In this document: positions 17,513 through 25,727 of the stretch, one piece after another | Layout: every line of letters begins with the position of its first letter | How positions within the stretch are numbered: the stretch's first letter is position 1 | Assembly (NCBI GenBank): GCA_004340125.1 | Contig: SLUK01000010.1 | Coordinates: forward strand, 62,001 to 126,000 | Length of the DNA stretch: 64,000 nucleotides | Direction of reading: 5' to 3' | Source: Harryflintia acetispora | GTDB lineage: Bacteria; Bacillota; Clostridia; Oscillospirales; Ruminococcaceae | Program-made: the position numbers and the translations under genes | Notes under the pieces: generated by a model | The model's database searches: none | What the model was told of the DNA's origin: nothing | Seen by the model: only the letters and a program-made list of their open reading frames with translations

Positions 17513-20275
17513 CTATTCCTCTTGGTTTAGTTTCATTTCGTACCACTGCTCGCGGGTGATGAGCACCTGCCGGGGCTTCGAGCCCTCGAACGGGCCCACG
17601 ACCCCCTTCTGCTCGAGCTCGTCGATGATCCGCGCCGCGCGCGCATAGCCGAGCTTCAGCTTGCGCTGGAGCATCGAGGTCGAGGCCTGGCCCATCTCGA
17701 TCACGCACTCGATGGCGGCGGGGAGCATCTCGTCCTCCTCGTCGAAGCCGCCTCCGTCCCCGGAGGAGCCGGACTTTTCGCTCACGGCCTGCCGCTCGAT
17801 CTCCTGCATGACCTCCTCGTCATAGGCGTGCTCCTCGCCGCTGCTCTTGACGAAGCCGACCACCTTGTCGACCTCCTGGTCGCTGACGAAGCACCCCTGC
17901 ACCCGGATGGGCTTGGCCGCTCCGACGGGATAGAAGAGCATGTCGCCCCGCCCGAGCAGCTTCTCGGCCCCGCCCATGTCGAGGATGGTGCGGCTGTCCA
18001 CCGACGAGGAGACCGCGAAGGCGATCCTCGAGGGGATGTTCGCCTTGATCACGCCGGTGATCACGTCCACCGACGGGCGCTGGGTGGCGATGACCAGGTG
18101 CATGCCCGCCGCGCGCGCCATCTGGGCCAGGCGGCAGATGTAGTCCTCCACCTCGTTGGGCGCGGCCATCATCAAATCGGCCAGCTCGTCGATGATGATG
18201 ACGATCTGCGGCATCGGACTGAGCTCTTCCCTGGTCTGCGCCAGGCGGTTGAAGCCGCTGATGTCCCGCACCGAATTGTCCGCGAACATCTTGTAGCGCT
18301 GGAGCATCTCGTTGACCGCCCAGGCCAGCGCCCCGGCGGCCTTCTTCGGGTCGGTGACCACCGGCACCAGCAGGTGGGGGATCCCGTTATAGACGCCGAG
18401 CTCGACCACCTTCGGGTCGACCATCAAGAGCTTTACCTCCTCGGGGGAGGATTTATAGAGCAGGGAGATGATGATCGAGTTGATACACACCGACTTGCCT
18501 GAGCCGGTCGCGCCCGCGATCAGCATGTGGGGCATCTTCGAGATGTCCGCCACCGTCACCCGGCCCGAGAGGTCCCGCCCGAGCGCCATGGTCAGCGGGC
18601 TCTTGGCGTCCACGAATTCGTTGGAGTCGATGATCTCCCGGATGTGGACCATCGAGACGTTCTTATTGGGGACCTCGATCCCGACGGCCGGCTTGTTGGG
18701 GATCGGTGCTTCGATGCGCACCCCGGCCGAGGCGAGGTTTAGGGCGATGTCGTCAGCCAGAGAGGTGATTTTAGAGATCTTTACCCCCGCCGAGGGCTGC
18801 AGCTCATAGCGGGTGACCGCGGGGCCCTTGGCGATGTCGATGATCCTGGTCTGCACCCCGAAGCTCTTGAGGGTGTCCACCAGCCGCTGGGCGTTGGCCT
18901 TGAGTTCCTCCGCGTCCAGGTCGTCCTTCTTGCGCTTGGGCTCGCTGAGCAGCGAAACGGGCGGGTAGGCGTACTCCTTGGGCGAGCCGAATTCCTCGGC
19001 GAAGCGCTCGTTGGCCCCCTTCGCCGCGACCTCGGCGCTGACGGCCGATAGCCCCGCCTCGAGCTTGCGCTCCACCGGGTCCTTCTTCGCCCCCTCGGGC
19101 GGCGCGTTTTCCTCCTCCGGTTCCCCGTGCCGCGGAAGCTCCTCCCCTTCGAGGATCTCCTCCCCGTTGGCCGAGCGGCGCAGGATCTCATTGATCACAT
19201 CGTCGGTGCTCTGGGGCTTGTCCTCCCCGGCGGCCGGGGCGCTCTGACGGAAATGCAGCACCGTGTCCTCCCCGACCTCGTCCTGTGAAATGTCCTCGAG
19301 ATCCGGTTCCTCGGGCAGCTCGTCGGTGCGCACGTCGTCCAGGTCCCCGTCGAGCTGGATGTCAAACTCGAACCGGCCGGGGCGGGAGGCACCCAGCAGG
19401 GTGGCCTTGGCCTCCTGCTGCTGTTCCAGCCGCTCGAGCGACTTGCGCGCGAAGCTCCCCTGCGCGCCGGCCCCCTCGTCCGCAGCAGCGGCCGGGACGG
19501 CGGCATCCTGCCACGGCAGGGAAGGCTCCATATCCGGTGCGGGCGGGAAGGGCCCGGCCGCCTTCGGCTCCCCACGGGAGGCGGCGGGCTGGTCCCCGTC
19601 CAGCGGGATATCCACATTGAAGCGCCCCTTGCCGGGGGAGGGCGGGGTGGCGTCCGGCGCGCTCTGGCGCTCCTGGATCCGCTCGGTATAGGTTTCGCCG
19701 ATCTTCTGCACCGGCTTCATCGCGCCCCGGAACAAGCCGATCAGGGTTCCGCCGGTAAAGATCATCACAAACACGAAGATCAGCAGCACCACGATCACCT
19801 TGGCCCCCGACTCGCCGCACAGCGAGACCAGCGGCTGGCCGATCAGCCCGGAGACGAGGCCGCCGCCGTTTAAAAGCACCCCCTGGGCGAAAAGCTCCTT
19901 GATTTTATTCCACAGCCCCTGTTCTTTGAGCGGGCCGTAGGAGAAGATCTGCACCGCGGTGGAGACGAGGACGATGAGCGCCACGCTCTGCCAGACCTTG
20001 TGCCCCAGCTTGCCGATGGGCTTGTCGAGCGTCGCCATCACCGCTATGTAAATGAACGCCGGGGCGATCAAAATCCCCGCGAAACCGAACAGACCATAGA
20101 GCGTGTCGTGCAGCACCCGCCAAAAATTGTCCCCCTCTATGACGGACAGCGCACCCAAAAAGATGCCGATCGCAAAGAGGACGATCGCGCAAACCTGCTG
20201 CTTGGCGCGGGACATCTCCTGTTTTTGCTTGCGTGTCTCGGCGGCCTTCTGCGCCGGGGTTTTTCTTGCAGCCAT
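17513..20275 (-). CDS. spoIIIE: DNA translocase FtsK/SpoIIIE
   Basis: A 920-residue motor that pumps chromosomal DNA through the division or sporulation septum. Four N-terminal membrane helices (about residues 25-185) anchor it. An acidic, Pro-rich linker follows to about 400. The alpha/beta motor domain has Walker A GATGSGKSV (about 585) and Walker B VIIIDELADLMM. The C-terminal winged-helix gamma domain (TSMLQRKLKLGYARAARIID) reads the polar DNA sequences. It sits with tepA and ylzJ, the neighbours of spoIIIE in Bacillus, which supports this symbol over the vegetative ftsK. Length is near the longer end because of the linker. Confidence 0.92.
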   Translation of the reverse strand: MAARKTPAQKAAETRKQKQEMSRAKQQVCAIVLFAIGIFLGALSVIEGDNFWRVLHDTLYGLFGFAGILIAPAFIYIAVMATLDKPIGKLGHKVWQSVALIVLVSTAVQIFSYGPLKEQGLWNKIKELFAQGVLLNGGGLVSGLIGQPLVSLCGESGAKVIVVLLIFVFVMIFTGGTLIGLFRGAMKPVQKIGETYTERIQERQSAPDATPPSPGKGRFNVDIPLDGDQPAASRGEPKAAGPFPPAPDMEPSLPWQDAAVPAAAADEGAGAQGSFARKSLERLEQQQEAKATLLGASRPGRFEFDIQLDGDLDDVRTDELPEEPDLEDISQDEVGEDTVLHFRQSAPAAGEDKPQSTDDVINEILRRSANGEEILEGEELPRHGEPEEENAPPEGAKKDPVERKLEAGLSAVSAEVAAKGANERFAEEFGSPKEYAYPPVSLLSEPKRKKDDLDAEELKANAQRLVDTLKSFGVQTRIIDIAKGPAVTRYELQPSAGVKISKITSLADDIALNLASAGVRIEAPIPNKPAVGIEVPNKNVSMVHIREIIDSNEFVDAKSPLTMALGRDLSGRVTVADISKMPHMLIAGATGSGKSVCINSIIISLLYKSSPEEVKLLMVDPKVVELGVYNGIPHLLVPVVTDPKKAAGALAWAVNEMLQRYKMFADNSVRDISGFNRLAQTREELSPMPQIVIIIDELADLMMAAPNEVEDYICRLAQMARAAGMHLVIATQRPSVDVITGVIKANIPSRIAFAVSSSVDSRTILDMGGAEKLLGRGDMLFYPVGAAKPIRVQGCFVSDQEVDKVVGFVKSSGEEHAYDEEVMQEIERQAVSEKSGSSGDGGGFDEEDEMLPAAIECVIEMGQASTSMLQRKLKLGYARAARIIDELEQKGVVGPFEGSKPRQVLITREQWYEMKLNQEE

Positions 20276-20314
20276 CCGGGCTTCCCTCCCATTTTTCGTT
20301 CCTGCCGCGTGCTA

Positions 20315-21190
20315 TCAGCCGAGCAGCATGCGCTGGATCGCGTGCCCGCTCAAAAGCTCGACAATGCCGATCACCGTCACGACCGAGCCAAGCGCCAGGG
20401 TATACCACGCGAAATATTTAAACTTGTCGGTGCGCACCACCCACTGCACCATCTTGATGGCGATGATCCCGAAGACCACGGCGGCCGCCACCCCGATGAG
20501 CACCGGCACGAGCGGCAGCTCAAAGCTGCCGGACCCCAGCGCCTCGCCGAGCTCGAGCACATTGGCGCCGAGCACCGCGGGGATCCCCATGATGAAGGAG
20601 AAGGTCACCGCGTACTGGCGGTCGAGCCCCATCAGCATGCCGGCGGCCACCGTCGACCCCGAGCGCGAGACCCCGGGCAGCGGGGCGATCCCCTGTGCGA
20701 CTCCGATCACGAGCGCGTCGCGAAAGCGCATCTCCCGCGCCGTCTTGCGCCCCTTTCGGGAGCGGTCGGCCAGGGTGAGCAGGATTCCGGTCACGATCAG
20801 GCAGAGCCCCTCGACGGTGATGTCGTTGTCGCTCGAGAGCGATGCGTAAAAATCCTTAAAGAGGATGAAAAAGCAAAGCGGCAGCAGCGAGACGATCAGC
20901 AGCAGGATCATCCGCTGGCTGGGATTCGCCTGGCTGAGCCTGAACCTGCCCGTGAAAATCTCCCCGAGCATGTGGAAGAACTCGACGACCAGCTCGAGGA
21001 TGGTCTTCCAGAACGCGATGAAAACCGCGATCAGCGTGCCAAGGTGGAGCAGCACGGTGAAGAGCAGCCCGCTCTCCCCCGACAGCCCGGTAAAGTACTG
21101 GAAGATGGACAGGTGCCCGGAACTGGAGATGGGCAGAAACTCGGTCAATCCCTGCAGCGCGCCCTGCAAAAGGGCCTGTAATCCGCTCAA
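20315..21190 (-). CDS. uppP: Undecaprenyl-diphosphate phosphatase
   Basis: A 291-residue membrane enzyme that dephosphorylates undecaprenyl pyrophosphate to recycle the lipid carrier for cell-wall synthesis; loss of activity sensitises cells to bacitracin. Signature segments are GALQGLTEFLPISSSGHL (near residues 9-26) and GIAPLPGVSRSG (about 169-180), which hold the catalytic residues. Seven or eight hydrophobic helices follow. A TTG start at 21190 is favoured because GAGAGG lies 8 bases upstream; a GTG at 21208 is the alternative. It is co-directional with spoIIIE, 39 bases upstream of it. Confidence 0.93.
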   Translation of the reverse strand: MSGLQALLQGALQGLTEFLPISSSGHLSIFQYFTGLSGESGLLFTVLLHLGTLIAVFIAFWKTILELVVEFFHMLGEIFTGRFRLSQANPSQRMILLLIVSLLPLCFFILFKDFYASLSSDNDITVEGLCLIVTGILLTLADRSRKGRKTAREMRFRDALVIGVAQGIAPLPGVSRSGSTVAAGMLMGLDRQYAVTFSFIMGIPAVLGANVLELGEALGSGSFELPLVPVLIGVAAAVVFGIIAIKMVQWVVRTDKFKYFAWYTLALGSVVTVIGIVELLSGHAIQRMLLG

Positions 21191-21243
21191 ATGAAGTACC
21201 TCTCTCACATATGTATTCCCGGGCCGCGGCCCGGTCAGAATAT

Positions 21244-21474
21244 TTATATTCCGTTTTTGGCCTGCTTACCACCCGGCCGGCGGTAGGTGGCGCCGGGTGA
21301 AAAGCGCTCGTCGAGATAGACGCGCGGGTCGGTCGAGACCACCTGGGTGATCTCGAGCCCCTCCCGCCCTTCACGTCCGAGCAGCATACCCCCCTCGAAC
21401 TCGACGCAGGAGAGCTGCGGCTCTGTATCCGGCGGCAGCAGCTGCCAGAGCGGAGCGACGGAATGAAGGATCAT
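21244..21474 (-). CDS. YlzJ-like protein
   Basis: A 76-residue protein beginning MILHSVAPLWQLLP and containing the GGMLLGREG and STDPRVYLDERFSPG segments, typical of the YlzJ-like family. Its ATG overlaps the stop of the tepA-type gene (ATGA), the same gene order as tepA-ylzJ-spoIIIE in Bacillus subtilis. Function is unknown; it probably acts with the protease or in sporulation. Confidence 0.85.
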   Translation of the reverse strand: MILHSVAPLWQLLPPDTEPQLSCVEFEGGMLLGREGREGLEITQVVSTDPRVYLDERFSPGATYRRPGGKQAKNGI

Positions 21475-22286
21475 TTTCCCTTCGCCCCCTTCTTTTTGGG
21501 TTCCTTTGCGGGCTCGTCTTCTTTCCCGGGCCCGTCCTCTTTTTTGGGGCCCAGCTCCTCGATCTGGCGGTAGAGCTCGGCCACCGCGTCGGCGAGCCCG
21601 CCCAGGGAGTCGATCAGCCCCTCCTCGACCGCCTTGTCCCCGTCGAGCACGGTGCCGATGTCCATCACCAGCTCGCCCGAGTTCATCATCAGCTGCTTGA
21701 AGCGGTCGGGGGAAATCTGCGAATTGTCGCAGACAAAACGGATGATCCGCTCCTGCATGCGGTCGAAATAGCTGAGCGTCTGCGGCACGCCGAGCACCAG
21801 CCCGTTCATGCGCACCGGATGGACGGTCATGGTTGCCGAGGGTGCGATGAAGGAATGCTTGGCGCTGACCGCCAGCGGCACCCCGATCGAATGCCCGCCC
21901 CCGAGCACCAGCGAGACGGTGGGCTTCTTCATCCCGGCGATCAGCTCGGCGATGGCGAGCCCCGCCTCCACGTCGCCCCCGACGGTGTTGAGGATGATGA
22001 TCAGCCCCTCGACCTCGGGGTCCTGCTCGATGGCCACCAGCTGGGGGATGACATGCTCGTACTTGGTGGTCTTGTTCTGCGAGGGGAGGATGTAATGCCC
22101 CTCCACCTGCCCGACGATGGTCAGGCAGTGGATGACGTGCTTGCCCTTCGAGTGGGTGAGCGAGCCGGTCTCCACGATCTGCTCGCTCTGCTCCTTGGTT
22201 AAGGAAACGTCGTCCTGCTGCTCCTCGTCCTGCTGCTTATCCTCATTTTTGAGGGAATGGCTTTTTTTATCCTTCTCTTCTGCCAC
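21471..22286 (-). CDS. tepA: ClpP-family translocation-enhancing protease TepA (YmfB-like)
   Basis: A 271-residue ClpP-like serine protease. An N-terminal charged, Gln/Asp/Glu/Lys-rich segment (to about residue 40) precedes the ClpP fold with IILNTVGGDVEAGLAIAELI (about 95-114), VLGGGHSIGVPLAVSA and a TVHPVRMNG stretch. The C-terminal tail is Lys/Glu-rich. I prefer a GTG start at 22286 because GGAGGT lies 7 bases before it. It is the first gene of the tepA-ylzJ-uppP-spoIIIE run. TepA-like proteins degrade signal peptides or spore proteins in Bacillus; the role here is by homology. Confidence 0.87.
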   Translation of the reverse strand: MAEEKDKKSHSLKNEDKQQDEEQQDDVSLTKEQSEQIVETGSLTHSKGKHVIHCLTIVGQVEGHYILPSQNKTTKYEHVIPQLVAIEQDPEVEGLIIILNTVGGDVEAGLAIAELIAGMKKPTVSLVLGGGHSIGVPLAVSAKHSFIAPSATMTVHPVRMNGLVLGVPQTLSYFDRMQERIIRFVCDNSQISPDRFKQLMMNSGELVMDIGTVLDGDKAVEEGLIDSLGGLADAVAELYRQIEELGPKKEDGPGKEDEPAKEPKKKGAKGK

Positions 22287-22456
22287 GCGGCACACCTCCA
22301 ATGCTGCCTCCCGGAGGGAAGCGCTTCACCGCTTAGTGTGCCAAGCGCGGGGCCGATTATGCCGCCCCAGGGAGGCAAAAAAGAGAGGCTGTCCAAAAAA
22401 ATATTATACCGCAAAGAAGCCTTTGCGTCAAACAAAACCCTTCCCTCCCGAGCGAC

Positions 22457-22483
22457 AAAAAGGGCGGTTTCCCGCCCTTTTAT
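22457..22483 (-). terminator. Intrinsic terminator of the dCMP deaminase-like gene
   Basis: Minus-strand stem AAAGGGCGG/CCGCCCTTT with loop GAAA is followed by a T-run, 13 bases after the stop codon. Confidence 0.8.
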
Positions 22484-22495
22484 GGCCCGTGTTTT

Positions 22496-22990
22496 TCAGT
22501 ATCCGCGGTGGTCGGAGAGGGAATCGTCCTTGACCACCCACTCGTCCATCACCACGTAGGTGCGATAGCTTTGCTTGTCGTCCCGCACGATGACCGTCGA
22601 GATCCCGGCGTTGATGATCAGCCGCCTGCACATCGAACAGGGCAGCGCCCCGCGGGAATATTCCCCGGAGTCGTATTCGATCCCCACCAGGTAGAGGGTG
22701 CTGCCGATCATCTGGTCGCGCGGCGCGTTGATGATGGCGTTGGCCTCGGCATGGACCGACCGGCAGAGCTCATACCGTTCCCCGGCCGGCACGCCGAGCC
22801 GCTTGCGGGTGCAGTACCCAAGGTCGCTGCAGTTGGCCCGCCCGCGCGGCGCGCCGACATATCCGGTGGCAATGATCGCATCGTTTTGCACGATGATCGC
22901 CCCGAAGTTGCGGCGCAGGCAGGTGCCCCGGCTGGCCACCGTCTCGGCGATGTCCAAATAATAGTTGATCTTGTCTCTGCGCTCCGGCAC
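22496..22990 (-). CDS. Cytidine/deoxycytidylate deaminase family protein (dCMP deaminase-like, ComEB type)
   Basis: A 164-residue zinc-dependent deaminase, most like dCMP deaminase, which makes dUMP for thymidylate synthesis. The zinc/catalytic motifs are HAEANAII (about 80-87) and PCSMCRRLI (about 116-124), and GYVGAPRGRANC matches the dCMP deaminase loop. The GTG start at 22990 is set by GGAGGCG upstream; the longer frame to 23071 lacks a site and would cover the promoter region. It is a single gene with its own terminator, divergent from rsmA. Confidence 0.88.
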   Translation of the reverse strand: MPERRDKINYYLDIAETVASRGTCLRRNFGAIIVQNDAIIATGYVGAPRGRANCSDLGYCTRKRLGVPAGERYELCRSVHAEANAIINAPRDQMIGSTLYLVGIEYDSGEYSRGALPCSMCRRLIINAGISTVIVRDDKQSYRTYVVMDEWVVKDDSLSDHRGY

Positions 22991-23089
22991 AAAAATCGCC
23001 TCCGTTCGTCTTATACAGCGCTTTTTCGCTGCCTTTTTTATCATCATATAATAAACGAAGCCCACATGCAAACAAAATCGTCCAATTTA

Positions 23090-23098
23090 TGCTATAAT
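23090..23098 (+). promoter_or_regulatory. Extended -10 promoter of rsmA
   Basis: TGCTATAAT is an extended -10 element 45 bases upstream of the rsmA start. The -35 region (AAACAA) is weak, as is common with extended -10 promoters. Confidence 0.55.
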
Positions 23099-23143
23099 TA
23101 AAAAAATCGTCACATTCGGTTCATGAAAATTCGGAGGACAGAT

Positions 23144-24007
23144 ATGCCAAACCTTTCCAACATCGGGGTGATCCGCGAGGTGCTCGCCCGCCATGGCTTC
23201 ACCTTTTCCAAGGCGCTGGGGCAAAATTTTCTCATCAACCCCTCGGTCTGCCCGCGCATGGCCGAGGCCGCCCACGCCGCGCCGGGATACGGAATCCTCG
23301 AGATCGGCGCCGGGATCGGGGTGCTGACCGCCGAGCTGGCCGCGCGCGCCGAGCGGGTGGTCTGCGTGGAAATTGACGGGCGGCTGCTGCCAGTGCTGGA
23401 GGAAACCCTGTCCGATTTCGACAACGTCGAAATCGTTAACGGGGACGTGCTCAAGGTCGACCTGCACGCCCTGATCCGCGAGCGGTTCGCGGGGCTGCAA
23501 GTCGCGGTGGCGGCAAACCTGCCCTACTACATCACCTCGCCCATCGTGATGAAGCTGCTCGAGGAGCGCCTGCCCATCGAGTCGATCACCGTGATGGTGC
23601 AAAAGGAGGCGGCAACCCGCCTGTGCGCCGCGCCCGGCGAGCGGGCCTGCGGGGCCGTCTCGCTGGCGGTGCAGTACTACAGCTCTCCCGAAATCCTCTT
23701 CCCGGTCTCCCGCGGGTCCTTCCTGCCCGCGCCGAATGTGGACAGCTGCGTCATCCGTCTGACCCTGCGCAGGGAAGCGCCCATCGCGCTGGAAAACGAG
23801 GCGTTTTTCTTTTCCGTGGTGCGCGCCGCCTTTTCCCAGCGGCGCAAGACCATCCTCAACACCCTGAGCAGCGGCCTAAAAATCCCCAAGGGCGAGCTCG
23901 GCCCCCTCCTGGAGGAATGCCGCGTCTCCCCTTCTGCGCGTGCCGAGGCGCTCACCCTCGAGCAGTTCGGCGCGCTGGCCAACGCCCTGTACGCGTACCG
24001 GCACTAG
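23144..24007 (+). CDS. rsmA: 16S rRNA (adenine1518-N6/adenine1519-N6)-dimethyltransferase
   Basis: A 287-residue KsgA/RsmA enzyme that dimethylates two adjacent adenosines in helix 45 of 16S rRNA with SAM. Visible motifs are SKALGQNFLIN (about 22-32), the SAM motif EIGAGIGVLTAEL (about 55-67), and the catalytic NLPYYITSP (about 126-134). The start at 23144 has GGAGGA 5 bases upstream. Its stop codon overlaps that of the convergent pentapeptide gene (the sequence CTAG is shared), leaving no room for a terminator between them. Confidence 0.95.
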   Translation: MPNLSNIGVIREVLARHGFTFSKALGQNFLINPSVCPRMAEAAHAAPGYGILEIGAGIGVLTAELAARAERVVCVEIDGRLLPVLEETLSDFDNVEIVNGDVLKVDLHALIRERFAGLQVAVAANLPYYITSPIVMKLLEERLPIESITVMVQKEAATRLCAAPGERACGAVSLAVQYYSSPEILFPVSRGSFLPAPNVDSCVIRLTLRREAPIALENEAFFFSVVRAAFSQRRKTILNTLSSGLKIPKGELGPLLEECRVSPSARAEALTLEQFGALANALYAYRH

Positions 24008-24825
24008 CCCTCCCAGCCGGCTGGACGGCGCAGCCTTGGCGGCAGGCGGGTGGTCTTGTCCCCCTTGGCGGCGGCCAGCTGCCCCTGGGTGAGGAAGCAC
24101 GCTTCATGCAGGTCCGCCCCGCGCAGGTCGCAGTCCCGCAGGTCGGCCCCGCAGAGGTTGGCCCCATAGAGATTGCAGTCCCGCAGGTCGGCGGCGATCA
24201 GCAGCGCCATGCTCATATCCCGCCCGCAAAGGCTCTGCCCGCGCAGGCTGCGCCCGGCATAATCCATCCGCTTCCTGCCAGGCGCCGCCGGGCCCGCCTC
24301 CCTGCAGACGAGCGCCCCGGCGCTTTGCAGCACCCGGCTGACCCGTCTGTGATATTCTCCGAGGCCGGGAGAAGGCTGCCGCGCCAGCTCGTCGCCCTCG
24401 GCAATCAGCGCCGCAGCCTCCTCCCAGAGGGAATGCGCGGGTAACAGGGAGAGCGTCTCGCCCAGCAGCCAGAGCATCTGGTGCAGCCGGTAAACGGCGA
24501 GGAAGCGCGCGAACAGCGCGTCTTTCAGCGCCGGGTCGCTTCGCCAGTCCCGGCCGGGATAGTACCCGCTCACCCGCTGGCCGGCTCCGAAGCAGTCGAA
24601 GGCCATGCAGCCGTGCAGCCCCTTTTGCCCCAGCCGCGCATGGACGGCGCAGCGAAAGTCCCCGCCGAGGTAGCGGCAGGGCTCCCCTGCCGCCTTGTCC
24701 GCGGGGAACCCGTCGCAGCGGGAGAAGGCCAGGGCGGCGCAGCACAGGCCCTGACAGCTTTTGCAGTCGATCGCAAGCCGTGCGCTGAGCTGTGGACACG
24801 GGTCCGGGCGGTGGATCCCCCTCAT
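24004..24825 (-). CDS. Cys-rich (YkgJ-like) N-terminal domain fused to pentapeptide repeats
   Basis: A 273-residue cytoplasmic protein. The first 80 residues are Cys/His-rich (CKSCQGLCC, CRYLGGDFRC, GCMAFDCFGAGQ), suggesting a zinc- or iron-binding domain. A helical middle follows. Residues about 200-250 form a short run of pentapeptide repeats of the A(D/N)LxxC type (ADLRDCNLYGANLCGADLRD), which fold as a right-handed beta-helix. The ATG at 24825 has GAGGAGG 7 bases upstream. Similar architectures occur in other Gram-positives; the function is not known. It converges on rsmA. Confidence 0.85.
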   Translation of the reverse strand: MRGIHRPDPCPQLSARLAIDCKSCQGLCCAALAFSRCDGFPADKAAGEPCRYLGGDFRCAVHARLGQKGLHGCMAFDCFGAGQRVSGYYPGRDWRSDPALKDALFARFLAVYRLHQMLWLLGETLSLLPAHSLWEEAAALIAEGDELARQPSPGLGEYHRRVSRVLQSAGALVCREAGPAAPGRKRMDYAGRSLRGQSLCGRDMSMALLIAADLRDCNLYGANLCGADLRDCDLRGADLHEACFLTQGQLAAAKGDKTTRLPPRLRRPAGWEG

Positions 24826-25011
24826 TTGGTGCCCTCCTCTCGAAGAATTTTTTTCAGTATAACACATCCGCACAAAAAACACACCGGCAACCCGGAGCAT
24901 TGAGGCCCCGGCGTCGCCGGTGTATTTTTAATGGAATAAGCATGATCCATGCGGGCCGCTTGCGGGGCCCGCGGGCAGGGAAGCCAACGCCCGACGTCAC
25001 AGCGGCCGGTT

Positions 25012-25272
25012 TTAATCTTCCATGCCCAGAAGCCAAAGGACGGAAACGCCCAACACCCTGGAAAAGGCGACCAGCTGCTTGTCAGTCACGGCGGAGAGGC
25101 CCTGCTCGATCTTTCCCACCGAGCTGAAGGTCAGCTCGATCCCCTCCTCACGCAGCTTTGCGCTCACCTGGCTTTGGGTCGCCGGCGGCTTGAGCGCCAA
25201 ACGCGCCTGCCGGATGCGGTCGCCCACCAGGTTGCGGTCGCCCACCATCCTGGTGCTTAAAACTCCTTTCAT
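25012..25272 (-). CDS. XRE-family helix-turn-helix regulator
   Basis: An 86-residue DNA-binding protein. After a short N-terminus, residues 18-80 form an XRE HTH (RIRQARLALKPPATQSQVSA ... SVGKIEQGLSAVTDKQLVAF), ending in LGVSVLWLLGMED. The start at 25272 is preceded by GGTGGGG. A longer frame to 25428 is open but has no site and no family match. It is a single gene; neither targets nor operator could be identified. Confidence 0.8.
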   Translation of the reverse strand: MKGVLSTRMVGDRNLVGDRIRQARLALKPPATQSQVSAKLREEGIELTFSSVGKIEQGLSAVTDKQLVAFSRVLGVSVLWLLGMED

Positions 25273-25671
25273 TTTAACCCCACCTACACTATATTTGTTT
25301 ATCCGCCGGGGCCCTCCCAAAAGACAGCTAAAATCCAAAGGGCGCCTCTTTGCCGGCGGAACAAACCGATATTTCTTCGTCCGGGCGGTTCCTACCTCCG
25401 GTCCGGACCAGGAAAAAGTATCCCCCATCGCTTCTTCCTTCTGTGGGTATACTACAACAATTATGGGTCGATTGTCAAGGAAGCGACCTCCCGCAAACCG
25501 CTTGACGGTGCGCCTCGCGTGGGGTGCGAGCTAATTTCTTAGCAAATATTGGTCAGCCCAAAGTGCAAACTTTGCCACCCCTGTAAAGCGAGGCTCCCTT
25601 TTGCGCCCCGGCGTCCATCGGCCCATGCGCTTTCCGGGTTTGCCCTTTAGGGCCTGCCGCCGGCCACAAAA
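25273..25671. other. Gene-free stretch upstream of the XRE gene
   Basis: About 400 bases with no supported gene. The part near 25440-25475 (ACTACAACAATTATGGG) is AT-rich and may hold the promoter of the XRE gene on the minus strand. No repeat or RNA gene was recognised. Confidence 0.4.
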
Positions 25672-25715
25672 CACAAAAAAAATCCCGCCGCGGCAAATAT
25701 CGCCGCGGCGGGACG
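25672..25715 (-). terminator. Strong intrinsic terminator of the M23 peptidase gene
   Basis: Minus-strand stem CCCGCCGCGGCGA / TGCCGCGGCGGG with a short AT loop is followed by eight T residues, 13 bases after the stop. Confidence 0.9.
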
Positions 25716-25727
25716 CCAGACAGAAAA

